A DNA stretch of 64,000 bases, taken from contig OU015528.1 in assembly GCA_907165065.1 (NCBI GenBank), forward strand, positions 45,995,515 to 46,059,514. The letters run 5' to 3'. The position numbers and the translations under genes are program-made. Below, one piece after another: positions 13,601-25,600 of the stretch; positions within the stretch are counted from its first letter, which is position 1, and each line of letters opens with the position of its first letter. This DNA is from Caprimulgus europaeus (lineage: Eukaryota; Chordata; Aves; Caprimulgiformes; Caprimulgidae). A model generated the notes under the pieces. It made no database searches, had not been told where the DNA came from, and worked only from the letters and a program-made list of their open reading frames with translations.

Positions 13601-16600
13601 TAATGCTAAATGACTAAATAGAAAAACTATTAACCTACTTGCTCAGAAAAGCTGTTGAAAGAACTACCTATAGCTGCAGTATGACGTAGCCATGCTAACA
13701 GATGGGCAAAATAACCTTACGTCACAAAGAGAATAGATTAACATTATTGGTGTTACCTGTATCAATGTTGTTGGTTTCCCAGATAAGGTGAGATCATGGA
13801 GCAGATACTCCTAGAAACTATGCTAAGGCACATGGAAAATGAGAAGATGGTTGGTGACAACCAGAATGGCTTCACCAGGGCAAATCATGCCTGACCAATC
13901 TGGTGGCCTTCTGGGGTCACAACATGGGTGGATAAGGCTAAAGCAACTGATGTCGTCTACTTGGACTTGTGCAAGGTGTTTGACACTGTCCCGCATGGCA
14001 TCCTTGTGTCTATGTTGGAAACATGTGGATTTGATGGATGGACCACTCGGTGGATAAGGAATTGGCTGGATGGTCGCACTCAAAGAGTTGTGGTCAACAG
14101 CTAAATGTCCAAGTGGAAGCCAGTGACAAGTGGTGTCCCTCAGGGGTTGGTACTGAGGCCGGTGCTCTTCAACATCTTTGTCAGAGACATGGCCAGGGGG
14201 ATTGAGTTCACCCTCAGCAAGTTTGCAAACGAATCCAAGCTGAGTGGTGCACTTGACATGCTGCAGGGACAGGATGCCATCCAGAGGGACCTTGACAGAC
14301 TTGAGAGGTGGGCCTGTGCTAACCTCATGAAGTTCAACAAGGCCAAATGCAAGGTCCTGCATCTGGGTCGGGAGTCTGGAGCCCCCAACAAAAGAGAGAC
14401 ATGGACCAGTTAGAACAACTCCAGAGGAGGCCACAAGGATGATCCAAGGGCTGGTGCACCTCTCCTATAAGGACAGGCTGAGAGAGTTGGGGCTGTTCAG
14501 CCTGGAGAAGAGAAGGCTCTGGGGAGACCTTACAGCGGCCTTCCAGTACCTGAAGGGGCTACAAGAAAGCTGGGGAGGGACTTTTTACAAGGGCAGGTAG
14601 TGATAGAAGAAGGGGTAATGGCTCTAAACTGGAAGAGGGTGGGTTTAGATTAGATATTAGGAAGAAATTCTTCACTGGTCAGACACTGGAACAGCTTGCT
14701 CAGAGAAGTTGTGGATGCCCCCTCCCTGGAAGTGTTTAAGGCCAGGTTGGATGACGCCTTGAGCAGCCTGGTCTAGTGGAAGGTGTCCCTGCTCCTTGCA
14801 GGGGGGTTGGAACTAGTTGATCTTTAAGGTCCCTTCCAACCCAAACCATTCTATGATTCTACAGAAACTGTGCCTATACAGAAAAGGCAGTGGCCAGTGC
14901 ACACCAATTGTATATGCTGTTTGGTAGCAACCAGTTGGTAAATTGGCATGCAGATGGTGGTCAGCCAATATGCATAAATTAACTTACTTTCTATAGGTAC
15001 TGTAGGGCACTTTGGGAATAGTAGGGATGTGGGAGGAAGCCAGAAGTACAGTACTGAGTAGACTGTGGACACAGAAATGACCTGTGAGTATCTGGGGTGG
15101 AGTGGGAAAGGAGACATGAGATTGTAACTTCTAGAAAACCAGGCTTCATTAATCATGGTGCTCTTGGAGCAACTTGTCTTTTATACCTTTACTTTGGGAA
15201 TATTTCTACTATCTACCTTTGAAGCTGAACATAAGGAACTTACAGATTGTCTTGTATGGAAAAATTCAGCAGAGAATTTTAATAGCAAAGAGGGAGCATA
15301 TCGAGTCCCCAGAGACCAGAATTTGGACTCCTTGCCTGTTTTCCAAATGACTGCGGAGGTGCAAAGCCATATATGATTTCCCATGGGTAAAGATTCTTTC
15401 TGAAAAAAAATGAGTTTTCATTTGGATAAAATTACCTGAGGGGAAAACTGAGCAGTGGATCCCATGTTCTGCAGAAAAGAAAGTGACATAAATCCATGGC
15501 AAGCTCCCTATTAAGATGATCTCTGTTAAAGTCAGATTTGTCTAATGTACAGTCCTACAGGCTGGTCTTTCTATGGCATGTCTATGATTTTACCATCTTA
15601 TTTATCAGTTTATTCAATTCCCTAGCTCTTCACCAACACAGAGAAGAAAAATAATCTACCTCCTATCCAAAAATTTTTAATAATACAAGCCTTTCTATTC
15701 AGTCAGTTACTAAGGACTACATTTTTAAAATTATTTAATTTCCTCAGTATATGCATAGGCCTACTTAATCAGAAACTCCATCCACTTATCTGCTTATTCA
15801 AGTGTCTAAATGACTTTCACAGTCTACCCTGAAGCCCTACACACCTCAAGCACCTGTAAGACTTCTTAAGCAGTATTTAACTGACAAGTTGAAACAGTAT
15901 TTCTAAACATTTGTTGTTTGCATTTTTCCAGTGGTTACGATGATATGCTAAAATATCTTGTTTTCCTTGGGCATGGGTATTGGGATTAAGAAATCTATAT
16001 AAAATATATTATGCCAGCCAATCTAATCAATACAATATATTTTGTGACTTTATGTTTGTTTGTTTAAATTTCCTGGACTCATCACAATTCTGTCTAAACT
16101 ATTGGACCTGCACTCATACATAATTCCATAAGTAGCCTCTGAAAGCTAATTTTCTACTCTGTTTTAGCTTCCAGGACCAAACATAGAAGTATATCATATT
16201 TTCTCTTTCTAACATAGCATTTGATTAGCAGTAAGGGTGATTTACTAAATAAATGATGTTTCCATTTGACTCTTAGTGGTAAAGCATAATAAGGAAGCCT
16301 GAAATAGAAAAATAATGTGAATTTCTACAGCTGCACTTACAAATCCAATGCTTTTGCAAGTTTTTGTGCAAATATTTTGTAGTTTTCAGTGAATTATCTA
16401 AAATTATGCTTATTACAATGAATGCTTAAATATTTCTGATCGTTCTTCAGACTTCTCCATGTAATTCTTTGTTAGGAAATTAATACTGGTACTGACATAA
16501 TTTCATCCTGTGAATCATCTCACTTAATCTGGTGTCCTTTAATCTTCCTTGCACTTGCTCATATACTGTAAATTTTTAGTGTGCTATAGAAAGTAATGGA

Positions 16601-19600
16601 ACTCAATATTTGCTTTAAACATGCTACTATATATTCCTGAGATGCCCTTTGTTTGTATTTTTATGTAGCTTCATCATACACAACAAAGATACTTTCTTTA
16701 ATAATGCTACAAGAAGTAGGATTGTACACCACATCTTGCAAAGAGTGAAATATGAAGAAGGGAAAAACAAAATTGGTAAGTGCTGAGCAACATGCTTTTA
16801 ATTGTGGGTGCTAAGCCCTGCCAAAAAAAAAGAGGAGAAGTCTGCCTGGGCTCCTAACAGATGCATTTGCTTCCTTATTTCTCACCTCAGTTGTGACCTG
16901 TTTGCATCTCACCCACTGCTGCTGTAGGGGCTTTGCTTGGAAGACCTGATCATTTTCCAGTAATGCAAAGAAAAAGCTTGGCTTAAGCAGGAAATATGTA
17001 CATGTTAAGGATGCTGGAGAAGCAGACTCATGCAGAAAAGCTTTTACTCCTTCATAAAAATGTGTTTGTAAAGATGTCAAGATTTGTGCTGCTGTACATC
17101 TTGGCCTGTAGGGCTTCTCCCAGGATACCTGTCCATCCCTAAAGGAGTTGGAAGGTTCTGTATCTCTGTAGCTGCTGTAAGTCAAAAGGGAGTTCACCAA
17201 TTATGCCCTCAGGGGAAAGGATACCATGCATAACTGTGGCATCACTTTAAAATAGTGGGTGGAGTGGACTCATATGTGCGGGTCCAGGAGAGCAGGCAGT
17301 GACAGAGGAGGGCCGGAGTACAAAATAGTGACCCCTCCTGTCTTGTGGTACAGAGCATGTACTGCTTGTGTACCACATAGAGACTAGAGCATCACAAACG
17401 GAGAGGCAGTACGCATAAAACTCTTCTGCCTGTTTAATTTCCCTGCTGTTCAAACCTCGTCTTTCCTCAAGAGGTAGAGAAACATCCCATAACTTCACTT
17501 GTTACTTCCTCAACTCCTGGGATGAGGGCAGCAGTAGCTCTGAGCAATGACAGTGAGCAGAGGGGAGAGAAGAAAGGGAAGAATTCATGTGGTGCATGCA
17601 GCCATTGCATCTTTCACACACACTTGCAGTCCCTGCCTGCTTCAATATCCCAAGCTCTCTCACATGCCTACTTATATTGTAGCTACCATGAACACAACCT
17701 TGCGTTGCTCACTGGGCAGAGCACAGCCTGGCTCAGCTGTGCAGGTTTTGCTTTTCTGCCAGAGACTTTGGAAGAAAGCACATTCTGCCAAGCAGATACT
17801 AATGCAATCACTGAAAGTGCTATTGATGATGAATTAATACTTCGATTTGCTGTTTTCTTGCGGCTATAATTCCTCTGTGAATTAGGAAAGGCATCAGGAT
17901 TCTTTGCCTCTTGGTCAATGGAGTTCAAATGCCTTCAGGCCAGTATTTAGTTCTGTATTGCCTGGTATTTGGTGACTTTCCAAAAGTGCCCACACCTCAG
18001 CAATCATTCATTTTTTCTCTAGAGGTTCTCATTAAAGAGGGACAAGGCCTGACTGAGTTGGGGTGTATGATTACTTTTTTTGTGCCAAATAGCAGTCCTT
18101 TTGGTTCAGGTTTAAGTATATTTTCTGGTCTTATACTACTTCAGCCTATCTTGTTCCTGCTCTATTTGTTAGTCCAGCAGCCCTCATAAGACATAAACTG
18201 AACATATTTCAGAACATTGTTATCATATGAAAATTAAGAGTTTCAGTTGCTTTTCTGGCCTGCAGTTCAAAAATGTAAAGAACTTCCCTGAAGTTTTCAG
18301 CTCTCAAGAAATACAGCCTTTCATCTAAATAGCTTTATTAGATCATAATTTATTGGGTCAAACTTCAACCCTGGTGTGAGGTCCCTGATTTCACTGAAGT
18401 TATACTAAAGATAGATTTGGCAAATGAATCTTTAAACCTCCAGCATAATAAATGATAGATTATATTAATATTTGAACAAGTCTTTGCTTGTGTTATATCT
18501 TAGTTTATCAAAATCTGTAAAAGATTATTTTTTTTCTACATGTATCTTTTACTGTCTGTGGGCTTCAGACTTCATTTAGCCAGCTTATTATGAAAATATA
18601 TTTTGATTTTTACGCAGCAGTTTTTCTGGTCCTATTGATAAATAATTGGATACTTTTGATTCTTAGGTCTGAATCGATTGCTCAGTAATGGCTCCTATGA
18701 AGCTGCATTTCCTCTTCATGAGGTATTTTTCTCAGTTTTTTTTTTCTTTTTGAACAGACATTTCCCACAAAATGAATTCTTAATTGTGTAATTATTTATT
18801 CTGAATCTTATTAATGTAATTAGTCTATTTTGCATTCTGCATCTGCCTCTGACATGCCTCCCATTTAGTAATGCTTTTTTCTTGGAAAAAAACAATATTT
18901 TTTTCTTGCAGAAAGAGATGAATAAGGAGAGTTGTTATGGATCTGTTCTGTATAAAGTATTTGGGTTTGATAAATCAGTATGTTTTCAAGGGGGAAAAAT
19001 ACCATGCTGTGGTTTTCTCATTGAGATTCTCCAGTTTATAGCCTTTGATTTCAACATAATTTATGATAAATGTCTTAAGAATGCTAATCTCAAATCTTAC
19101 CAAAGTCAGAGGAAATTGTCCTTTTATCATATTTAGCTTTTGGTGCACAAGTATGGAGTTTGCATAAATTGTGTGATCCATGATGCCAGTGAGAGAGATT
19201 TCTTAGATATTCTTTTTTTGCTGCTGTAGTTTACTAATGTCCAGATTTGTATTTTAGGGAAGTTACAGAAGTAAGAATTCAATAAGAACCCACGGGGCAG
19301 AAAACCACAGACACCTGCTCTATGAGTGCTGGGCTTCCTGGGGAGTGTGGTATAAATACCAACCACTGGACCTTGTGAGGTAAGATCTCCTGCTTTTAGT
19401 ATGTCACATTATAGGTGCTTTGAGCACAGATTCTCTCCCTTCTGACAAAACCATTAAAAACTCGGTTAATTCATGTGGTTTTTAAAAACTAATCCTGAGG
19501 TCATAGGAATCCATTGCATTCATGGTGCCACTGCATTCAAAGGAGTGTCTATAGAGGAGCTTGTAGAAGGAGCTGAAAGTGAAGGAAGTTTTCTTCTAGA

Positions 19601-22600
19601 GTTTCCTGACACCATAGCTTCTAATAAAGGGTTTGCAGAATATTTAAGAGACAAAAAAGAAGAGAGAAATCTGTGGAGGCTGAGTAGACTTGGTTGCATG
19701 TTTGTCCACTGCAGGACTTCTTTTTCCTCCTCGCAGCATGGCTTTGGTGAAAAACAGCCTGTCATCAACTAGATCTTCGTTTTTTCCAAAAAGCAACCAC
19801 AGAGGAAACCTGGGTAAAGTTTAATGATGCTTACAAATGGCATGCAGCAGAGCTCACAGTCACTGAGTGTGCTCCTGTGTTTAGCAGCACTAGAAGTAGA
19901 TGGGCAGATGTCTCTCCTGTACCACCTCCCTTAAATCCAGCCCAGTTACATCACCACACTCTGGTTTTGTATTTATCTTGGAAGTAGCTTGCGAAGAAGA
20001 AACATTGAGAAAGTTGAGACATGTATCCAAATTCTTATAGCCCTTTTAAATAACGTTTACAAATAGGTTTGCATGTCCTAATAGATTACATATATTTTAT
20101 GTATATATAGAGAACCAGAGCCTTTACTGATCATGTTGGCCCAACTATTATTAGGCATTAATGGGGCTTTTTCTACTTGAAGAAAGGAATATGAAGCTAC
20201 AAGGGCCTATTTATAAAGTCTTTAGATGTACTGGGATCACTGAAGATATTAATACATTGGCCATTGGGAAAGGTCATACAGAGCATGCAATTGGTCCAGC
20301 AATTAATTTCCCCTTTCGTAAGTCCTGTAGCTGATAGAAACCTTTGCTTTTACTGATTCTCAAAATTGTTTCCAGATAGAAAGATTTGTAGAGGGTGGCC
20401 CTGGGGACAGATGCTGATATTGATTAAGGCCACATAAAACCTATCAATTTCATAAAACAGGAGGTGTTCACTTTCCATGGAGAAAAAGTTCACAGAGAAA
20501 TACAATTTTAAAAACTTACTGAATCATGTAATTTTTAAAATGCTTTAGAAAACAAAGTAATGTATTTGTACTTCATAATTTAATCCTGAAAGCTTCTTAT
20601 TGCTTTTTTAATATACTGGCCTGGACAGAAATATGGAATTTTTCTCAAATTACACTATGGAAATTGCTCATTTACTGAGGAGCCAACAGTTATACTGAAG
20701 GGGTTTTTTATTATTATTTTTAATTTCCCAGTGTACAATAAGATATTAGTGTCACAGTAGAAACAACTTATCTCTATAGTGGTTTTTGTTCATTTGTCCA
20801 TGGTGGTCAAGGCTACTGTTCTTCATCAACATTTCTTTTTTGTGAAAGTGCTGTTGAGTCAATATCTGGGTTTCAATTTAATTTGCTTTATGAATATGGG
20901 CCATCAGGCATCTTGAAGGCTTTTTAAATATGAAAATAAAAGGTAACAGAATGAGCGAGATCAGGCACGTGATTGTTCTGGACTTTGGCAGCAACTGCCT
21001 TGAGTAGCCTGGGTTTTATGTTAATATTTTGTAACATGATTTAGCTTTTTATCAGTTAGTGACATCCACAGATTTTTCCACAGCTATTTTACAGAATTAA
21101 AAAAGCAATCAAAATAGCAGAGCCTTTACCTGAGTCATGGGGGTCCTGTGGTGGCTCAGACTAGATGTTTGCCCAAAAAGGAGCTGGGACAGGGAGCGCT
21201 GTGAGGCTCCCTGAGCATTCATGAGTCTCTGTAGCCATGGAGCTCAGCAGGGTTCAAAGCTGCAGTCCCAGCCTAGCCTGCTGTTTGCTGCCTGGAGCAC
21301 TCTCATGGTTGCATTGAATTCACTGAAGGAGAGGTGATAGGAAAGGGGAGGGAAAGCCTTTTTCTTCTCACTTCACAGGTGCTAAGTCCCTCACATTTCC
21401 TCAGCTCCTGCCAAACCTTTCCTGTCTGCTGCCTCTCTCAGCAGCTCGTGTCTAGTGAGCTGGAGATTTTTCCTTGAAGAGCTGACAACACCAGCAAAAC
21501 ATGTTGTTCATTTCACTGGGAAGTATCTCAGCATGCATACTTTAAATAGAAACATTTTTAGTACTAGTTCTGCAGCAGGAGCAACTTTTTTGTTTGTTTC
21601 CCGTACCAACAGCTATGTGGGATGTACTTGAAGGGAGTCATGTTGCCATCTGTACAAAAGCAGTGAATGGATGTTAATTCTTCCACAGACATCTGGCCAG
21701 AACTTACTGCTGTTAGCTGACATTCTCCTTTACTACATGCTTTAAAAAGGCTGAGGAGTAAATAGATGTAGATAATATAATTATCTTATTAATAGATATG
21801 GTATTTCCACCTTAAAGTCAAGTTGCCACAATGGTAAGCAAAATTATTCATACCTCGGTGCTGTTTTATTTTTTCCTTAGCTGTTAAAATGAGGCCTTAC
21901 ATCTTCAATGATGTCAACTTGGTGCCTCCCAGATTACATTTAATCTTATCAGATGGCTGTTATGTAGATACTAGTCACCAGAAATAAATGAGAAAAAGTC
22001 ATTTGAGGGGAATTGCATGATTCTGCTTTCATGCTGCTTTGAAACACGTGACAGTATGAAGGTGCAGATTTGGCACAATTGCAAAGGCATTCATTAATCA
22101 ACAGATGTGGTAGCATGATTTTAATTACAGTTCTATTGGAATTCAGGATCTATAGTTAATTTACAATAATTTAAGATACTTATAGCAATTGGAATGAGGT
22201 AGGAGTTATCATATTTATGTGCCCTGGGATCATACAAATCAGTGGAAACAGCTGCAGTGATTCCTGGGGCCTTTGGATCACCACCTTCACACTTCTGTGC
22301 ACAGCTGCTTTCCTCGTGGTTGTGCACAAATTACTCCTGCTGCTGCTTGGACATGCTATTTACAGAACAAAAAGGGAGGGAAAAAAATATTTATAGTGAT
22401 TTTAAATCTGCCTGAATGAACCTGACAGCAAAAGTAATGCCTGAGTAACTTGCATTTTACTCCATGTTTACATTAAATGACTTTATTGCAAGCTGACAAC
22501 TCTCTTTCAATCTCCTGTCAAGCCTTCCTTCCCAACCAATTGCTCCTGACATAACATGAGAATTTCATGTGTCCAAAACACCTGTTGGAAAGCTCTATCT

Positions 22601-25600
22601 CCCTCACAACTTATTTCTGTGGTGTAAAAAGGTCTGTATAGGATTTCTTTCTGACCTGCAAAAGGATTAATGAAGATAGATAGCTTCTTGGCTTGAGTTC
22701 AAATCTGTCTGAATTCTAGCTGCATGACTTCCTTCTAGGCATCCCAAAACAAAAGGTTGTATAATGAAGGTCGTTAAACACAGAGGAATATCGTATTTTG
22801 TGGGTCTGAAGTCAGAAGTTGTAGCTTAATACTTTTTAAAAATGTACCTGATAATTACTGAGATTGAAATCTTGGCCCAGTTAAGTCAATGATAGTTCTA
22901 CCATTGGAATTGGGTGAGGGGACAGTTCACTGTTAAGGTAGGTGATATTAGAGGACTAGTATGTATGCTAGCATAAAACTGAGAAGCTGAAATTATTTTT
23001 TCATTATTATTCTAACGGTACAGCATATAAGAGGACAGGAGAGATGGAATATTCTGTAAGGTGCTTGGGGTTTTTTTGTCTCTGCTTTTTAGGTTAGTTG
23101 TGGAGGAGAACCATCAAAGACACAAAACATTTTTTTCTATTGTTACTAAAAATATGAAAAAATGGATGGTAATAAGTTAGCAAAGCTAACAAAATTTCAA
23201 ATATTATCAAGGCTGGAAAATTTCAGAGAGGCCTTCAATGAGCAGAGTGATAATGGATGAAATTTAGATACAAGTAATGCACAGTGATGCATGCTAGAAA
23301 AAAAAATCCCTGGAATTTTTCATGTACATTACTGAGTTCTGCTAAAGAGCCAGCATGCAGGTGAGAGAACTGCCATCACTGTGGAGACCCATCTGAAATT
23401 TCTGTTACAGTGACAGAAAAGAAAGAAAGAGCTTGTTCCTTGTATTTGGTGCAGCTTGAAGGCAAAGAGTGGTGAAGGTATCTCTAAACCATCTTCATCT
23501 CCTGAGGGTCATGATGGTCCAGGCTAACCCAACTATGAACTGGAATAAATATGAAACTGCTCTGAACATGGCACCTAGGATGGTCTCCAAAGACCTCGTA
23601 ACTGCCGTGGTTAGTTTCTATAGCATTGAACCTAGTGGTATCTGAGCAGAGATTTACAAAAAGGGCATGCTAACTACAGGTCCAGAAGAAACAAAGTATT
23701 AACTTAATACTGATGCAAATTACAGCTGTACAGCCTGTGGAATACCAGCAGTGAAGTACAGGGCAATAGTGGAAGACAGAGGCTCTTTGTCCATATTTAA
23801 ACCAATATGTATCAAAGTAATGTCAGCATCCTGCACTTATTTTTAAAACCAGGCTCACAAATGGCCTCAGATGCCTTTTCCTTACATTGCGGAGGTTTAG
23901 GTTGCTCCCCGTCATGTCTGTTCTTCTTTAGGCATGCACTGAACCTTGCTTGGGTCTTCATCTTGGATGAAGCTGCTTTATCTCTAGATCAGAAAAGAGT
24001 ACTATGATTTGCACCATCTTGGATGAAGCTGTTTTATCTCTAGATCAGAAAAGAGTACTATGATTTGCACCATTAGATGGAAAGGCTCAACAGGATAGAA
24101 GATGAAGTTTATCATGAATGTTTGTTGTCTAGGGGGATGAAATGAGGAAGCATTCGTCCTTGAATGTAGAGAATTAAATAAAAAAAATTAATCTTGATGA
24201 ATGTTAGGTTTGCTTCACTTCTATGAACTATGTACATGGAGAAAAATAGGTCATAAATATTCAGTGGAAGTAAGCTCAAAATGTGAGCTTGCTTTTTCAG
24301 TAGAGCAGGCACAGCTTGACATCCAAGGCGTCAGTAAAATAATCAGGCCAAAGGGTTCACTAACACTTTAAAGTCAGGGCTTAAAAAGTACTTTCCAGTT
24401 TTTCTTTATACAACCAGTCCTGCTGCTTTTGTCAGAATTGTGTGTGTTTTCATTAGCTCACTTCCCTTTAACCTTTAAATTTGCATGTCTGTTGAATGAC
24501 AGAAGAATAAAAACAACATGGTAATATTTGGCTTCTCATACAGTGCTGGTAAACTCAAATTATAATAATTAGTGTAGGCTAGTATCATTTAGCAGAGCAT
24601 GAGCTCAGCCCAGGCAGATACTGCTCACTCTGGAAATTTTTTATATCCATTTGAAAAATGATTATTTTTTCTATTCCAGACCAAGCATTTCTTTCTCTTC
24701 TCCACTGCTTCCAGCCCTAGTGCATCATGAATCTTTTCCTACTCATTGTGAAAGTTTAACCAAAGATGTTTTCTGGTAGCAAGCATTCTTTGTCTCTGGA
24801 CAGATCAGAAGTTTCATCATTAACATAAAAGTGGATTTTCATCAGCAGCTATTCTCAAATTCAGTTGATATGCAAGTTTAAGTAGCCTGCATAGTCTCTG
24901 AAGCGCAAGAATATAATCTTGCCACATTCTTTAAAACTGAACTTGCAAATAATCTCCTAAAATTTTCATTGTAATCATAATTGCATATTGATTTGTAAAG
25001 CACCTAGTCTGATCGTCAGCCTACTGTGCACACAACCATCAAACACAGGACAGTGCATGCAGCCTGCTCCTATGCTGATGAGTTCAGCAGGTTTTTGTGT
25101 GCTTGATGTATTCTTTAACATATAAATAAGGGTTTGGTTGTGTTTGGGAGGAGGAAAAAAGCTAATGAATATGTAGCAAATAAGAGCTTCCTGGACACTT
25201 TGCTGTTAGTTTTTAAGCAATATAGATAACAAATTATCATTAATTCAGACTACTTTCCTCAAATCAGTGCAAGATGATACATAAAGATATTTGTTGGACC
25301 TCTCTTGCACTTTACTTTCCACCTGTGGTAGAATCATGACATTAGTTTTCCAGTAACAGAGCTAAGATATAATCAAATAAACTGAATTGAAGAATAACCT
25401 CTGGTTAAATGATTTCTTAGAAATAACTTTTGCTGTTATACTAGTTTTAGGGATGAAACCGATTTCAGTGCATTTATTTGGGAAGTACAGTTACACAGCC
25501 AAAAGGCAAGAAAGCCATCAATTTCCCAAACCCAAAGAACTAGCTTTTAATAATTAACTTCCTTTAAATAATTAATTTCCTTTCTGTGCTTTCCACTCAT

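Larger units (their letters stand above)
4641..16668 (+). other. ANO4 intron a-b (12,028 bases)
   Basis: Phase 2 intron, GT...AG. It contains two sense-oriented CR1 copies (about 5640-6512 and 13789-14867), a short (TA)n and a 17-base A run. Between 9980 and 10330 the DNA is very AT-rich without an identifiable element. No additional exon or RNA gene was recognised. Confidence 0.88.

Noticed and set aside
13823..14434. 203-codon minus-strand open frame, the longest in the window
   Set aside because: It is the antisense shadow of the CR1 reverse-transcriptase region; the plus strand carries recognisable RT motifs.
16811..17200. 129-codon minus-strand open frame just downstream of exon b
   Set aside because: No recognisable domain, low-complexity FFF/LLL end, and position wholly inside an intron; likely chance.
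19473..19772. 99-codon plus-strand frame directly after exon d ([20 protein letters not shown])
   Set aside because: Looks protein-like at first sight, but I recognise no family, there is no in-frame splice continuation from exon d, and the ANO4 frame continues in exon e.
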